Under the pieces are notes generated by a model. The model worked only from the letters and a program-made list of their open reading frames with translations, ran no database searches and was not told the DNA's origin. 64,000 bases of DNA from Cupriavidus necator A5-1 (GTDB lineage: Bacteria > Pseudomonadota > Gammaproteobacteria > Burkholderiales > Burkholderiaceae). The position numbers and the translations under genes are program-made. Every line of letters starts with the position of its first letter. Within the stretch, counting starts at the first letter, position 1. Positions 8,815-18,835 of the stretch are shown in pieces. The stretch lies in NCBI RefSeq assembly GCF_000744095.1, contig NZ_JQLI01000001.1, positions 2,976,001-3,040,000 on the forward strand. The letters are read 5' to 3'.

Positions 8815-9864
8815 ATGTTCACGCAGTCGCTTCCGCTTGTGCGCACCACGATAGCGCAGGTCCGCACCCTCCTGACGGGCTCGCCCGTTTCCGTTCCATT
8901 GCGCGCCGGCCTGCTTGCCGCGCTGGGCGTTGCGGCCGCCATGGCCGCACCCGCCGCGTTGGCGGACTATCCTGATCGTCCGATCCAGCTCGTGCTGTCG
9001 TTTCCGCCCGCAGGCGCCACCGATGTGCTGGCCCGCGCGGTCGGCCAACGCCTGTCGCAGGAGCTGCATCAGCCCGTGGTGGTCGATAACCGGCCCGGCG
9101 CGGGCGGCGCGATCGGCATGTCGTATGCGGCCAAGGCGGCGCCGGACGGCTACACGCTCTACCTGGCGGCGGTGACCAACGCCGCCATTGCCGCGGCCAC
9201 CTATTCCAGCCAGCCCGTGAGCCTGGCCAAGGACTTTGTGCCCATCGCCGGCATCGGCAACGTGCCCCATATCCTGGTCGTGCCGGCCTCGCTGCCGGTG
9301 CACACGGTGCCGGAGCTGATCAAGTACCTGAAGGCCGAGCCCGGCAAGTACAACTTCGCTTCGCAAGGCGCGGGCACGCTGTCGCACCTGGAGTCCGAGC
9401 TGTTCCGGCTGCGCACCGGTGTCGACGTGGTGCATGTGCCGTACAAGGGCAGCTCCTTCGCCATGCCGGACCTGATGGCAGGCCGGGCGGCGATGATGTT
9501 CGACAGCATTCCCTCGGCAATGCCTCACGTGAAATCCGGCAAGCTCCGGTTGCTGGGGGTGGCCTCCGAAAAGCGCGTGAGTTCGCTGCCGGAGACGCAG
9601 ACCATGGGCGAGGCCGGTATTCAGGACTTCCGTGCCAACAACCTGTTCGGCCTGGTCGCGCCCAAGGGCACGCCGCCGGCGGTCGTGAAGAAGCTGGCCG
9701 CAGCCGCCAGGGCCGCCGTGGCGATGCCCGAATTTGCGCAGCAACTGGGCGCGCAGGGGGTTGAGGTCAAGTACACGCCCGCCGACGAGTTTGGCCGCAT
9801 GATCGCCGAGGAAATGCGCACGTGGAACAAGGTCGCGCAGGCCGCCAAGGTCAAGATCGACTGA
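8815..9864 (+). CDS. Bug-family (tripartite tricarboxylate transporter-type) extracytoplasmic receptor
   Basis: 349 residues with a signal peptide ending at about ALADYPDRPIQL. The Bug signature follows: VLSFPPAGATDVLARAVGQRLSQEL, then VVDNRPGAGGAIGMSYAAKAAPDGYTL, and YNFASQGAGTLSHLESELF. These periplasmic proteins bind carboxylates or other small acids. No TctA/TctB membrane genes are nearby, which is normal for the many orphan Bug genes of Cupriavidus and Bordetella. ATG 8815 gives a 50-residue leader, somewhat long; a later start is possible. It sits upstream of a gamma-glutamyltransferase and may bind a related peptide or acid. Confidence 0.88.
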   Translation: MFTQSLPLVRTTIAQVRTLLTGSPVSVPLRAGLLAALGVAAAMAAPAALADYPDRPIQLVLSFPPAGATDVLARAVGQRLSQELHQPVVVDNRPGAGGAIGMSYAAKAAPDGYTLYLAAVTNAAIAAATYSSQPVSLAKDFVPIAGIGNVPHILVVPASLPVHTVPELIKYLKAEPGKYNFASQGAGTLSHLESELFRLRTGVDVVHVPYKGSSFAMPDLMAGRAAMMFDSIPSAMPHVKSGKLRLLGVASEKRVSSLPETQTMGEAGIQDFRANNLFGLVAPKGTPPAVVKKLAAAARAAVAMPEFAQQLGAQGVEVKYTPADEFGRMIAEEMRTWNKVAQAAKVKID

Positions 9865-9867
9865 CGC

Positions 9868-9888
9868 GGCCGACCGGCCTCTTTTTTT
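9868..9888 (+). terminator. Short hairpin and T-run after the Bug receptor gene
   Basis: GGCC at 9868-9871 pairs with GGCC at 9876-9879, and is followed by seven T at 9882-9888. The stem is short, so this is a weak intrinsic terminator candidate between the Bug gene and the gamma-glutamyltransferase gene. Confidence 0.45.
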
Positions 9889-9948
9889 GCTCTCTCCCTG
9901 CAAGAGTGGCGCTTGCCGCCGCTCCCCATTGATTCCTTTCCCAACGAC

Positions 9949-11550
9949 ATGAACGCATTCTGGAACTTCCCCTATCGCTCAAAACGCGTACCGGTGCTGG
10001 CCGACAACGTGGTCGCAACCTCCCAGCCGCTCGCGGCGGCGGCGGGGCTGCGCATGCTGGCGCGCGGGGGCAATGCCGTCGACGCGGCGCTTGCTACAGC
10101 GATCGCGCTGACGGTGGTCGAACCTTGCATGAACGGCATCGGCGGCGATGCGTTCGCGCTGATCTGGGACGGCGAGACGCTGCATGGGCTCAATGCGTCG
10201 GGGCGGGCGCCGCGCGCCTGGACGCCGGACTCCTTCTCGCACCATGCGGCGATGCCGTTCACGGGCTGGGACAGCGTGACCGTGCCCGGCGCGGTCTCGG
10301 GCTGGCGCGCCACCTGGGAGAGGTTCGGCTCCTTGCCGTTCGAAGACCTGTTCGAACCAGCACTGGAATATGCGCGCAACGGTTTCGTGGTGTCGCCGAC
10401 CGTGCACCGGCAATGGCAGGCGCAGATCGACGTGCTGCGCGGGCAGCCGGGTTTTGCCGAGGCTTTCGCGCCGCGCGGCCGCGCGCCGCTGCCCGGCGAA
10501 CGCTTTACCTGCCCCGGCCAGGCCGAGACCCTGGCCCGCATCGCGCGCAGCGGGGGCGACGATTTCTACCATGGTGAACTGGCCAGCAAGATCGCCGCGC
10601 ATGCGCGCGCCACCGGCGGCCGCCTCGACGAGGCCGACCTGGCCGCCCACCGCCCCAATTGGGTGGACCCGATCCGCATGGCCTATCGCGATGTCGAACT
10701 GGTCGAGATCGGGCCGAACGGCCAGGGCATCGGCGCATTGATGGCGCTGGGCATGCTGGAACATTGGGATATCGCGGGCGCCGGCGTGGACTCGGCGCGC
10801 GCCACGCACTTGCAGATCGAGGCGATGAAGCTCGCCTTCGCCGACCTCCAGGCCTATGTCGGCGATGCCGACGCGATGGCCGCCACCACCGGTATCACCG
10901 CGGCCGACCTGCTCGACCCGGCCTACCTGGCGGCACGCGCCCGCGCCATCGATCCGGAGCGGGCCTCGCGGCCGGGCCCAGGCAAGCCGCATAGCGGCGG
11001 CACCGTCTACATGACGGTGGCCGACCGCAGCGGCATGATGGTGTCGTTTATCCAGTCCAACTTCAAGGGCTTCGGCTCGGGTGTGGTGGTGCCCGGCACC
11101 GGCATCGCGCTGCATAACCGCGGCTGGGGTTTCACGCTGCAGCCTGGCCATCCGAACCAGGTGGCCCCCGGCAAGCGGCCGTTCCACACCATCATTCCGG
11201 GTTTCCTGATGCGGGGCGGCAATCCGCTCGCCGCCTTCGGCGTGATGGGCGGTTCGATGCAGGCGCAAGGCCACGTGCAGATGACCAGCCGCCTGGCCGA
11301 CTTCGGCCAGAACCCGCAAGCGGCCTGCGACGCGCCGCGCTGGCGGGTGATGGACGACAACCATGGCGTGGCCCTGGAAGCGCAATGCCCCCCGGCCACC
11401 GTCGAGGCGCTGCGCGCGATGGGACACCCGGTGGAAGTGGCGGCGCCGGACAGCATGGAGTTCGGCGGCGCCCAACTGGCGATGCGGCTGGACCATGGCT
11501 ACGCGGCGGCGTCGGACCATCGCAAGGATGGGTATCCGATGGGCTTCTGA
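9949..11550 (+). CDS. Gamma-glutamyltransferase family protein (Ntn hydrolase)
   Basis: 533 residues. The N-terminal domain has SQPLAAAAGLRMLARGGNAVDAALA and EPCMNGIGGDAF, both family hallmarks. The autocleavage and catalytic nucleophile is Thr in HSGGTVYMTVAD, about residue 352, and the C-terminal GVMGGSMQAQGHVQ loop is conserved. GGT enzymes cleave or transfer gamma-glutamyl groups; this shorter subgroup, without a visible signal peptide, is often named from sequence alone and may have cephalosporin acylase-like or other amidase activity. The start at ATG 9949 lacks a strong Shine-Dalgarno; TTG 9913 is an alternative. Its neighbour, a Bug receptor 84 bp upstream, hints at joint uptake and breakdown of a substrate. 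Confidence 0.87.
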   Translation: MNAFWNFPYRSKRVPVLADNVVATSQPLAAAAGLRMLARGGNAVDAALATAIALTVVEPCMNGIGGDAFALIWDGETLHGLNASGRAPRAWTPDSFSHHAAMPFTGWDSVTVPGAVSGWRATWERFGSLPFEDLFEPALEYARNGFVVSPTVHRQWQAQIDVLRGQPGFAEAFAPRGRAPLPGERFTCPGQAETLARIARSGGDDFYHGELASKIAAHARATGGRLDEADLAAHRPNWVDPIRMAYRDVELVEIGPNGQGIGALMALGMLEHWDIAGAGVDSARATHLQIEAMKLAFADLQAYVGDADAMAATTGITAADLLDPAYLAARARAIDPERASRPGPGKPHSGGTVYMTVADRSGMMVSFIQSNFKGFGSGVVVPGTGIALHNRGWGFTLQPGHPNQVAPGKRPFHTIIPGFLMRGGNPLAAFGVMGGSMQAQGHVQMTSRLADFGQNPQAACDAPRWRVMDDNHGVALEAQCPPATVEALRAMGHPVEVAAPDSMEFGGAQLAMRLDHGYAAASDHRKDGYPMGF

Positions 11551-11670
11551 ACCGCGCCTGCGCACACCGCGTCAGGGACGGCCCCACCACTGGCCGCAGG
11601 AATCGATCGTCAGGCCGGGCAAGGTCCGATGCGCCGCATCGGCCATGCCGCCGCAAGGAATGCAAGTTCC

Positions 11671-12660
11671 TCAGGCGCGCGCACGCCGGACCGCACTAGC
11701 CGCCAGCAACGCCGTCAGTCCCACCGCGAACAGCGGCCCCGCCCTCTCGGCAGCGACGGCATGCAATGCCCCAATCTCCCACGCAGCCATCACCCAGGCC
11801 ACCACGCCGATGGCCAGCCAGCCGTCGTCCACGAAAAGTCCCAGAATTTCCTCGGCTACCTTCGCGAGACGGCCGTGAGCGGGCGGAGGATCGCTGGCCG
11901 CTGTTTTTGGCAGCGCGGGGGACGTCTTACGCAGATGCCTGCAGAGATGAACCATACCCAGCGCAACGACGACGAAGACGCCGATCAGCGCAAGGATCGC
12001 CCAGTCTTCGCCCGGCCACGACAGGCCGATGCCCTCGCCCACCCAGAAGGTGCCGAATGCGGCGAGCATGACTCCGACGCCAAACTTGAGGGCATTCTCC
12101 GGAACCCTGGCCAGCGGCCGATGCAGCCAGAAGCCGAGCGCCACCACCAGCAGTAACGCAAGGCCAGCACCAATCGACGCAGGGAGGATCATGCGGCCGC
12201 CCGCACCAATCGCAATGACGATGAACACCACCTCAATCCCTTCCAGCATCACGATCTTGAAGGCGGTCGCGAACGCCACCGCATCGATCGCCCTGCCGGA
12301 TGGTCCGGCTTGCCGGCGCAAGGCTTCGGTTTCCCTGGCGAACGCCTGTGCTTCATCGTGCATCGGCAAGATGCCTGCCGCCCGCAGCACCGCCTTGCGC
12401 AACCAGCGCATGCCGAACAGCAGCAACAGCGTACCGACGACCAGTTGGGCCACCGGCAGCGGAATCCTGGCGAGCGCGGGGCCTGCTCCTATGACCAATA
12501 GCGTCAGGGCGGCCAGCGAGGCTGCAGTCCCCAGCAGCGCCGAGCGCCAGCCGCGGACGGCGCCAACCGCCAGCACGATGGTGAGCGCCTCCACGAACTC
12601 GACCATGGAGGCCATGAATGCTGCAAGTATCGAAGGTCCTGCCGAAGTCCATTCATTCAT
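11671..12660 (-). CDS. Multi-pass inner-membrane protein (COG4280-like), possible cation transporter
   Basis: 329 residues with about eight or nine hydrophobic segments. Two glutamate-bearing membrane motifs stand out: FVEALTIVLAVG near residue 25 and EGIEVVFIVIAIG near residue 140. They look like an internal duplication, as in transporters of the FTR1 or GDT1 type, where such acidic residues bind metal. A polar loop with about 20 charged residues (DEAQAFARETEALRRQ) separates the halves. I recall the family as an uncharacterised predicted membrane protein; substrate is unknown. It is a single gene, divergent from the efflux pump operon, with 120 bp of non-coding DNA on its downstream side. 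Confidence 0.6.
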   Translation of the reverse strand: MNEWTSAGPSILAAFMASMVEFVEALTIVLAVGAVRGWRSALLGTAASLAALTLLVIGAGPALARIPLPVAQLVVGTLLLLFGMRWLRKAVLRAAGILPMHDEAQAFARETEALRRQAGPSGRAIDAVAFATAFKIVMLEGIEVVFIVIAIGAGGRMILPASIGAGLALLLVVALGFWLHRPLARVPENALKFGVGVMLAAFGTFWVGEGIGLSWPGEDWAILALIGVFVVVALGMVHLCRHLRKTSPALPKTAASDPPPAHGRLAKVAEEILGLFVDDGWLAIGVVAWVMAAWEIGALHAVAAERAGPLFAVGLTALLAASAVRRARA

Positions 12661-12738
12661 GTCCGTCTCCCATTTTTCAGGACGGCGTGGATTCTAGCGA
12701 TTGCGGGGGCGTCGAACGCTGTCGATTCGATTACAGAT

Positions 12739-12762
12739 TCGTCATTCCCCTCGTCATCCCCC
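12739..12762 (+). promoter_or_regulatory. Tandem 12-bp direct repeat upstream of the efflux operon
   Basis: TCGTCATTCCCC at 12739-12750 is followed at once by TCGTCATCCCCC at 12751-12762, identical in 11 of 12 positions. Tandem repeats with near-helical spacing are the usual site type for OmpR-family regulators, one of which (18836-19516) is encoded downstream of this pump. The assignment is a guess from layout. Confidence 0.35.
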
Positions 12763-12774
12763 ACTCCTTCGGAC

Positions 12775-12790
12775 ATTAACAATAGTTAAT
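12775..12790. promoter_or_regulatory. Palindrome upstream of the RND efflux operon
   Basis: ATTAAC-AATA-GTTAAT is a perfect 6-4-6 inverted repeat, AT-rich in a GC-rich region, 79 bp before the adaptor start. It could be an operator or overlap the promoter. No TetR-type repressor gene is adjacent. Confidence 0.4.
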
Positions 12791-12868
12791 GAACCGCCAA
12801 TCCGGCCTTAATTCGAGGCCATGCAAAGTGCCACTGCCGCTCGTCACATAACTATTGGGGTTGGACCT

Positions 12869-14095
12869 ATGTACTCGCAAACAACACATCGGCACGGTGC
12901 CTGCCTGGCCGTCACGCTGGCAGTCCTTGCGCTCGCTGGTTGCGGCCCCGCCAGGCAGGCGAGTTCAAAGCCACCGACCCCGGAAGTCACAGTGGTCACC
13001 GTCAGGCGCTCCAGCGTTCCGGTCTCCGTGGAACTCCCGGGCCGCACCTCCGCCTACCTCATTGCGCAGGTTCGTGCTCGTGTTGACGGCATCGTGCAAA
13101 AGCGCAGCTTCGAGGAAGGCGCGGACGTCAAGGCGAACCAGACGCTGTACCAGATCGATCCCGCACAATATCGCGCCGCCCTGAACAGCGCGGAAGCGAC
13201 GTTGCAAAAGGCGGAAGCGAACCTGGCCATGACGACCGCGCAGGCGGATCGCTACAAGGTCCTCATTACCGGCAACGCCATCAGCAACCAGGCTTACGAC
13301 AACGCGGTCGCTGCCCAGAAGCAGGCCGCCGCCGATGTCGCCGCCGGCAAGGCCGCAGTCGAGATGGCAAGGCTCAACCTGGGATATACCGATGTCGTAT
13401 CGCCGATTGCCGGTCGCAGCGGCGTTTCGCAGGTCACCCAGGGTGCCTATGTGCAAGGCAGCGCGGCCACGCTGCTGACCACGATCCAGCAGATCGATCC
13501 GATCTACGTCGACCTCAACCAGGCAAGCGTCGCCGGTTTGCAGCTTCGACGCGACGTCGCCAGCGGACAGGTAAAACTGCACGGCCTGGACCAGGCCAGG
13601 GTGACGCTCACGCTGGAGGACGGTACGCAGTACCCGCTGACCGGAAAGCTCGAATTCAGCGGCATTACGGTCGATCCGGCCACCGGCTCGGTGACGGTGC
13701 GCGCGATATTCCCGAATCCGAAGAATATCCTGCTCCCCGGCATGTTCGTGCGCGCCCGCCTCGAGCAAGGCGTGAATGACAACGCGTTCCTGGTGCCTGT
13801 CCCTGGCGTCGGTCATAACCCGCAGGGGCAGGCAACCGCGCTTGTTGTCGGCCCAGACAACAAGGTCGTCCAACGCACGATACAGGCGCAAAGCACGTCC
13901 GGCGACAAATGGATTGTCACCGGCGGCCTGAACGATGGCGAACGGATCATCGTGGCCGGCGGCCAGAAAGTGCAGCCCGGGATGCTGGTGCAGGCAGTCG
14001 AAGCGCAAGGCCAGACGGCGCAGGCCGCGGCAGAAGCAGACACCGGCGGCACGGCTGCAACGCGCCAGACTCCTGTGCTTGCGCAGGCAAGATAA
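12869..14095 (+). CDS. RND efflux periplasmic adaptor (MexA/AcrA-type lipoprotein)
   Basis: 408 residues. The signal ends in a lipobox (LALAGC), so the protein is anchored to the inner membrane. The biotinyl-lipoyl and hairpin segments read [20 protein letters not shown] and [20 protein letters not shown], standard for the MexA/AcrA family; the C-terminal part has the [17 protein letters not shown] membrane-proximal motif. It bridges the RND pump and outer-membrane channel. ATG 12869 is preceded by GGGGTTGGA; the frame extends to 12821. It is the first gene of a three-gene pump operon and ends 14 bp before the RND gene. Substrates are not predictable from sequence; drugs are likely for the HAE1 type. 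Confidence 0.92.
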   Translation: MYSQTTHRHGACLAVTLAVLALAGCGPARQASSKPPTPEVTVVTVRRSSVPVSVELPGRTSAYLIAQVRARVDGIVQKRSFEEGADVKANQTLYQIDPAQYRAALNSAEATLQKAEANLAMTTAQADRYKVLITGNAISNQAYDNAVAAQKQAAADVAAGKAAVEMARLNLGYTDVVSPIAGRSGVSQVTQGAYVQGSAATLLTTIQQIDPIYVDLNQASVAGLQLRRDVASGQVKLHGLDQARVTLTLEDGTQYPLTGKLEFSGITVDPATGSVTVRAIFPNPKNILLPGMFVRARLEQGVNDNAFLVPVPGVGHNPQGQATALVVGPDNKVVQRTIQAQSTSGDKWIVTGGLNDGERIIVAGGQKVQPGMLVQAVEAQGQTAQAAAEADTGGTAATRQTPVLAQAR

Positions 14096-14109
14096 GGGCG
14101 GACTTCGAC

Positions 14110-17100
14110 ATGGCACGATTTTTCATCGATCGCCCCATCTTCGCGATCGTCCTCTCCCTCCTCATCATGCTTGCGGGAGGATTGGCCATCCAGTCTCTGC
14201 CGATCGAGCAGTTTCCGCCAGTGGCGCCGCCCTCGGTCCAGATCAGCACCACGTATCCGGGGGCTTCCGCGACGACCGTGCAAAACACAGTTGTCCAGGT
14301 GATCGAACAGCAGATGAGCGGGATCGATAACCTGCTCTATATGTCTTCGACCAGCGACGATACCGGCCAGTCAACCACGACGCTCACGTTCGCCAGCGGC
14401 ACCGACCCCAACATTGCCCAGGTGCAGGTGCAGAACAAGCTGCAGCTGGCCGTGCCATTGCTGCCGGCCCAGGTTCAGCAGTCCGGCGTCCGCGTCACCA
14501 AATCCACCAACGCGTTCCTGATGGTGATCGGCTTTGTGTCGGCTGACAACAGCATGAACAAGTTCGACATCGCCAACTACGTTGTCTCCAATGTCCAGGA
14601 TCCGATCAGCCGGATCAATGGTGTCGGCAACATGAACGTGTTCGGTACGCAGTACGCGATGCGGATCTGGCTCGACCCGAACAAGCTCAATAGCTACGCC
14701 CTCACCCCGAATGACGTCACTGCGGCGCTGCAAAGCCAGAACGTGCAGATCTCCGGCGGGCAGCTCGGCGGAACGCCGGCCGTGCAGAACCAGCAGCTGA
14801 GCGCAACGATCACTGAAGCGACGCTGCTGCGCACGAGCGAGGATTTCGGCAAGGTATTGCTCAAGGTGCTGCCCGACGGTTCGCAGGTAAGATTGCGTGA
14901 CGTCGCCCGCATCAATCTCGGTGCGGAAAGCTTCAATGTCGACAACAAGTACAGCGGCCAGCCCGCCTCCGGCATTGGCATCCAGCTCGCGCCGGGCGGC
15001 AACGCGCTGGTCACCGCCGCCGCGATACGCGCACGCATCAAGGAGCTGGAACCGTATTTCCCGCATGGGCTGAAGGTGGTCTACCCGAACGACGTCACGC
15101 CCTTCGTCAAGATCTCGATCGAAGAAGTGGTCAAGACCCTGCTGGAAGGCATCGTCCTGGTGTTCCTGGTGATGTACCTGTTCCTGCAAAGCTTCCGCGC
15201 CACGCTGATCCCCTCGATCACGGTGCCGGTGGTCTTGCTGGGCACGTTCGGCGTGATGTCGGCGCTTGGCTTCACCATCAACACGCTGTCGATGTTCGGC
15301 CTGGTGCTGGCCATCGGCCTGCTGGTGGACGATGCCATCGTGGTGGTGGAGAACGTCGAGCGCGTGATGCACGAGGAAGGACTGTCCCCGCTTGAGGCGA
15401 CCCGCAAGGCGATGGGACAGATCAGCAGTGCGCTGATCGGCGTGGCGATGGTGCTGTGCGCGGTATTCGTGCCCGTGGCGTTCTCCAGCGGCACGGTCGG
15501 CGGGATCTACCGCCAGTTCTCGCTCACGATCGTTTCGTCGATGCTGCTGTCGGTATTCGTTGCGCTCTCGCTCACGCCCGCCTTGTGCGCCATGCTCCTG
15601 AAGCCACCGCGCGAGGATCATGGCGAGAAGAAGGGATTCTTTGGCTGGTTCAACCGCACCTTCGACAAGGGCCGGGACAAGTATGTGCACGGGGTACGGC
15701 ACGTGGCGGCCCGCTCCGGACGCTGGCTGATCATCTACGCGGCGATCGTGGCTGCCGTGGGCATCATGTTTGTCAAGCTTCCGACGTCGTTCCTGCCGAA
15801 CGAGGACCAGGGCTTCATGTTCGTGCAGGTCCAGACACCGCCGGGCGCCACGCAGGCGCGCACCGGCGCGGTACTCGACGAGGTCAGCAATTACCTGCTG
15901 AAGGATGAAGCGGCGATGGTCGACGCCACCTTCATGGTAAATGGATTCAACAATGCCGGCCGCGGTCAGAGCCAGGGCCAGTTGTTCGTCCGCTTGAAGG
16001 ACTGGAGCCAGCGGAACAGTCCCGACCTGTCCGCCAAGGCCCTTTCCAAGCGCATCATCAAGCGCTATGCCTCCTACAAGGATGCCGTCATTTTCCCCGT
16101 CAGCCCACCGCCGATCCGAGGCCTGGGCGTTGCCGCCGGTTTTGACTTCGAGCTCGAGGACCGCGGCGGGCTGGGTCATGACGCGCTGGCCAAGGCCCGG
16201 GACCAGCTCCTCGCGCTGGCAAAGCAGGACCCGGACCTGGCACAGGTTCACTTCAACGGGCAGCAGGACAACCCCACGTTCAAAGTCAATATCGATCGCG
16301 AGAAAGCCGCCGCGCTCGGCGTCAGCCTCAGCGACGTCGACCAGACCTTCTCGACTGCCTGGGGCTCGCGCTATGTCAACAATTTCCTCGATACCGACGG
16401 ACGCATCAAGAAGGTGTATGTGCAGGCCGATGCCCCTTATCGCATGAATCCCAACGACATCAATCTGCTCTATGTGCGCAACAGCGGCGGGACGATGGTG
16501 CCTTTTTCCGCGTTCGCCACGTCTGCGTGGACATACGGTCCGCCTGTCCTGCAGCGCTACAACGGCGTCGAAGCCATGGAGATCCAGGGCCAGGCCGCAC
16601 CGGGCAAGAGCTCCGGGCAGGCAATGCTCGCCATGGAGCGGCTGGCGAAACAACTGCCCTCCGGTATCGGTTTCGAGTGGACCGGAACCTCGGCGGAGCA
16701 GCAGCAGTCGAGTTCACAGGCCCCCCTGCTGTACGGGTTGTCGATCCTGGTGGTGTTCCTGAGCCTGGCCGCCCTCTATGAGAGCTGGTCGATTCCGGTT
16801 TCCGTCATCATGGTGGTGCCGCTCGGCATCCTGGGCGCACTCGGTGCCACGTCATTGATGGGCTTGTCCAACGACGTGTACTTCCAGGTTGGCTTACTCA
16901 CGACGATCGGTCTGTCGGCAAAGAACGCGATTCTGGTCGTCGAGTTTGCACGCGAGCGTCACGCCCAGGGCCTGACTGCCCTCCAGGCGGCAATCGAAGC
17001 GGCCCACATGCGGATGCGGCCGATCGTGATGACCTCCATGGCCTTCGTGCTCGGCGTGCTGCCGCTTGCGCTGGCAAATGGTGCAGGCTCGGCCAGCCAG

Positions 17101-17274
17101 AACGCGATCGGCACCGGGGTGATAGGCGGGATGCTGACCGCCACCTTTGTCGCAACGTTCCTGATTCCGATGTTCTATGTCGTGATCAGCAACAAGTTCG
17201 GCAGAAAGCAGCAACCGTCCGCGACGACAGCATCCTCGACGGCCGCAGCCGGCGCCAGCACAGGAGGACAATGA
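14110..17274 (+). CDS. RND multidrug efflux transporter, HAE1 type (AcrB/MexB-like)
   Basis: 1054 residues, normal length. It starts [18 protein letters not shown], the first membrane helix. The proton-relay aspartates are in [17 protein letters not shown] at about 407-408 and the partner lysine in [14 protein letters not shown] at about 938. Periplasmic signatures such as TTYPGAS and [16 protein letters not shown] are conserved. The DD and K residues, and length, place it in the HAE1 drug group rather than the heavy-metal HME group. The stop overlaps the next gene's start region (ATGAAATG). The two-component system downstream is a plausible regulator. Confidence 0.95.
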   Translation: MARFFIDRPIFAIVLSLLIMLAGGLAIQSLPIEQFPPVAPPSVQISTTYPGASATTVQNTVVQVIEQQMSGIDNLLYMSSTSDDTGQSTTTLTFASGTDPNIAQVQVQNKLQLAVPLLPAQVQQSGVRVTKSTNAFLMVIGFVSADNSMNKFDIANYVVSNVQDPISRINGVGNMNVFGTQYAMRIWLDPNKLNSYALTPNDVTAALQSQNVQISGGQLGGTPAVQNQQLSATITEATLLRTSEDFGKVLLKVLPDGSQVRLRDVARINLGAESFNVDNKYSGQPASGIGIQLAPGGNALVTAAAIRARIKELEPYFPHGLKVVYPNDVTPFVKISIEEVVKTLLEGIVLVFLVMYLFLQSFRATLIPSITVPVVLLGTFGVMSALGFTINTLSMFGLVLAIGLLVDDAIVVVENVERVMHEEGLSPLEATRKAMGQISSALIGVAMVLCAVFVPVAFSSGTVGGIYRQFSLTIVSSMLLSVFVALSLTPALCAMLLKPPREDHGEKKGFFGWFNRTFDKGRDKYVHGVRHVAARSGRWLIIYAAIVAAVGIMFVKLPTSFLPNEDQGFMFVQVQTPPGATQARTGAVLDEVSNYLLKDEAAMVDATFMVNGFNNAGRGQSQGQLFVRLKDWSQRNSPDLSAKALSKRIIKRYASYKDAVIFPVSPPPIRGLGVAAGFDFELEDRGGLGHDALAKARDQLLALAKQDPDLAQVHFNGQQDNPTFKVNIDREKAAALGVSLSDVDQTFSTAWGSRYVNNFLDTDGRIKKVYVQADAPYRMNPNDINLLYVRNSGGTMVPFSAFATSAWTYGPPVLQRYNGVEAMEIQGQAAPGKSSGQAMLAMERLAKQLPSGIGFEWTGTSAEQQQSSSQAPLLYGLSILVVFLSLAALYESWSIPVSVIMVVPLGILGALGATSLMGLSNDVYFQVGLLTTIGLSAKNAILVVEFARERHAQGLTALQAAIEAAHMRMRPIVMTSMAFVLGVLPLALANGAGSASQNAIGTGVIGGMLTATFVATFLIPMFYVVISNKFGRKQQPSATTASSTAAAGASTGGQ

Positions 17275-17275
17275 A

Positions 17276-18730
17276 ATGAAGCCATACAGATGCGTCGCCA
17301 GTGCATTACTCATGAGCCTTGCCGCCGGGTGCTCGCTGCAGCCGGTGTACCAGCGGCCGGCAGCGCCGGTGTCTGCCGCGTTTCCCGCGGGCGAGGCCTA
17401 CAAGACTGCTGCGGTCGGGACCGGCAGCGCTGCGCTGCCGGCTGCGGACATCGGCTGGCGCGACTTCCTTGCTGATCCTCGCCTGCAGCGGCTGGTCGAA
17501 CTCGCACTGCAAAACAACCGGGACCTGCGCGTTGCGGCGCTGAACGTCGAGAAAGTCCAGGCGCAATACCGCATCCAGCATGCCGCATTGTTTCCACAGG
17601 TGAGCGCCGGCGCGAGCGCTTCGGCCACGGGCAAGTCGACCAGCAGTTCAGCCACCGGCGCGAACACCTCTCGCAACTATTCGGTGGGTCTTTCGGCGTC
17701 CTGGGAGATTGATTTCTTCGGCCGCCTGCGAAGCCTCTCGGATGCGGCGGCCGAGCAGTACCTGGCAAGTGCCTACGCGCGTCAGGCTGCCGAGATCCTG
17801 CTGGTGTCCGAGATCGCCGACCAGTACCTCGCCACGCTCGCGGACGACGAGCAGCTCGCGGTAACGCAGAGCACGCTGGAGACTGCGCAGGCAGCCTACA
17901 AGATCGTCAAATTGCAATTCGACACAGGCACCGCGTCGGAACTGGACTTGCGCCTGTCGCAGACCACCGTGGAACAGGCACAGGCGAATTACGCCGCCCA
18001 GGTCCGGTTGCGCGCACAGGCCGAGAATGCGCTGGTATTGCTGGTCGGCCAGCCGTTGCCGCCCGATCTGCCTCCACCTGTCAGGCTCGGCGCACAGCCG
18101 ATCCTGACCGACATTCCGGCCGGATTGCCTTCGGATCTGCTGCAACGCCGCCCGGACATCCTGCAGGCCGAGGCGGTCCTGCGCTCGGAGAATGCGGACA
18201 TCGGCGCTGCACGTGCGGCATTCTTTCCGAGCATCTCATTGACAGGCACCCTCGGCACGGCCAGCGCGGCGCTCGGAGGCCTGTTCGCGGCCGGTTCCAG
18301 CGCATGGTCCTTCGTACCCTCGCTGGTCATGCCGATTTTCACCGCTGGCGCGAATCAGGCCAACCTGGATGTCGCGACGGTGCAGAAGGACATCGGCATC
18401 GCGCAATACGAGAAGGCCGTCCAGACTGCTTTCCGCGAGGTTTCCGACGGGCTCGCGGCGCGCGGCACCTATGACAACCAGCTGGCGGCGCAACAGCGCT
18501 ACACCGATACCCAGCAGCGCCGGCTGGAGCTGGCCAATATGCTGTACTCGAGCGGGACCGACAGCTATCTGAGCGTGCTGACCGCACAGACCGACTTGTA
18601 CAATGCGCAGCTTGCGCTGGTCACGACACGCCTGAATCGGCTGACTAGCCTTGTGGACCTGTATCGCTCTCTCGGTGGCGGCTGGATCCAGCACACCGGC
18701 GACGCGCCGCGGGAGGCCGCAAGTGCCTGA
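17276..18730 (+). CDS. RND outer-membrane channel lipoprotein (OprM/NodT family)
   Basis: 484 residues with a lipoprotein signal (LMSLAAGC, Cys about residue 19). The efflux factor features are present: GWRDFLADPRLQRLVELALQNNRDLRVAALNVE near the N-terminus and the internal repeat ADIGAARAAFFPSISLTG. It forms the trimeric outer-membrane exit duct of the pump encoded just upstream. GGAGG lies close to the ATG at 17276, one base past the stop of the RND gene, indicating translational coupling. Confidence 0.93.
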   Translation: MKPYRCVASALLMSLAAGCSLQPVYQRPAAPVSAAFPAGEAYKTAAVGTGSAALPAADIGWRDFLADPRLQRLVELALQNNRDLRVAALNVEKVQAQYRIQHAALFPQVSAGASASATGKSTSSSATGANTSRNYSVGLSASWEIDFFGRLRSLSDAAAEQYLASAYARQAAEILLVSEIADQYLATLADDEQLAVTQSTLETAQAAYKIVKLQFDTGTASELDLRLSQTTVEQAQANYAAQVRLRAQAENALVLLVGQPLPPDLPPPVRLGAQPILTDIPAGLPSDLLQRRPDILQAEAVLRSENADIGAARAAFFPSISLTGTLGTASAALGGLFAAGSSAWSFVPSLVMPIFTAGANQANLDVATVQKDIGIAQYEKAVQTAFREVSDGLAARGTYDNQLAAQQRYTDTQQRRLELANMLYSSGTDSYLSVLTAQTDLYNAQLALVTTRLNRLTSLVDLYRSLGGGWIQHTGDAPREAASA

Positions 18731-18835
18731 TTATCCCCTCGAGGGTGAGCCATTTTTGCCGGACCACCGCGTGCTGGCGACGGCATCGAGCTGAATCTAA
18801 TATCTCACCAGACACTGCCTGGAGCCGGACTTATC

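Noticed and set aside
14371..16653. Minus-strand open frame of 760 codons opposite the RND pump gene
   Set aside because: Composition typical of a shadow frame and it lies wholly within a conserved transporter gene.
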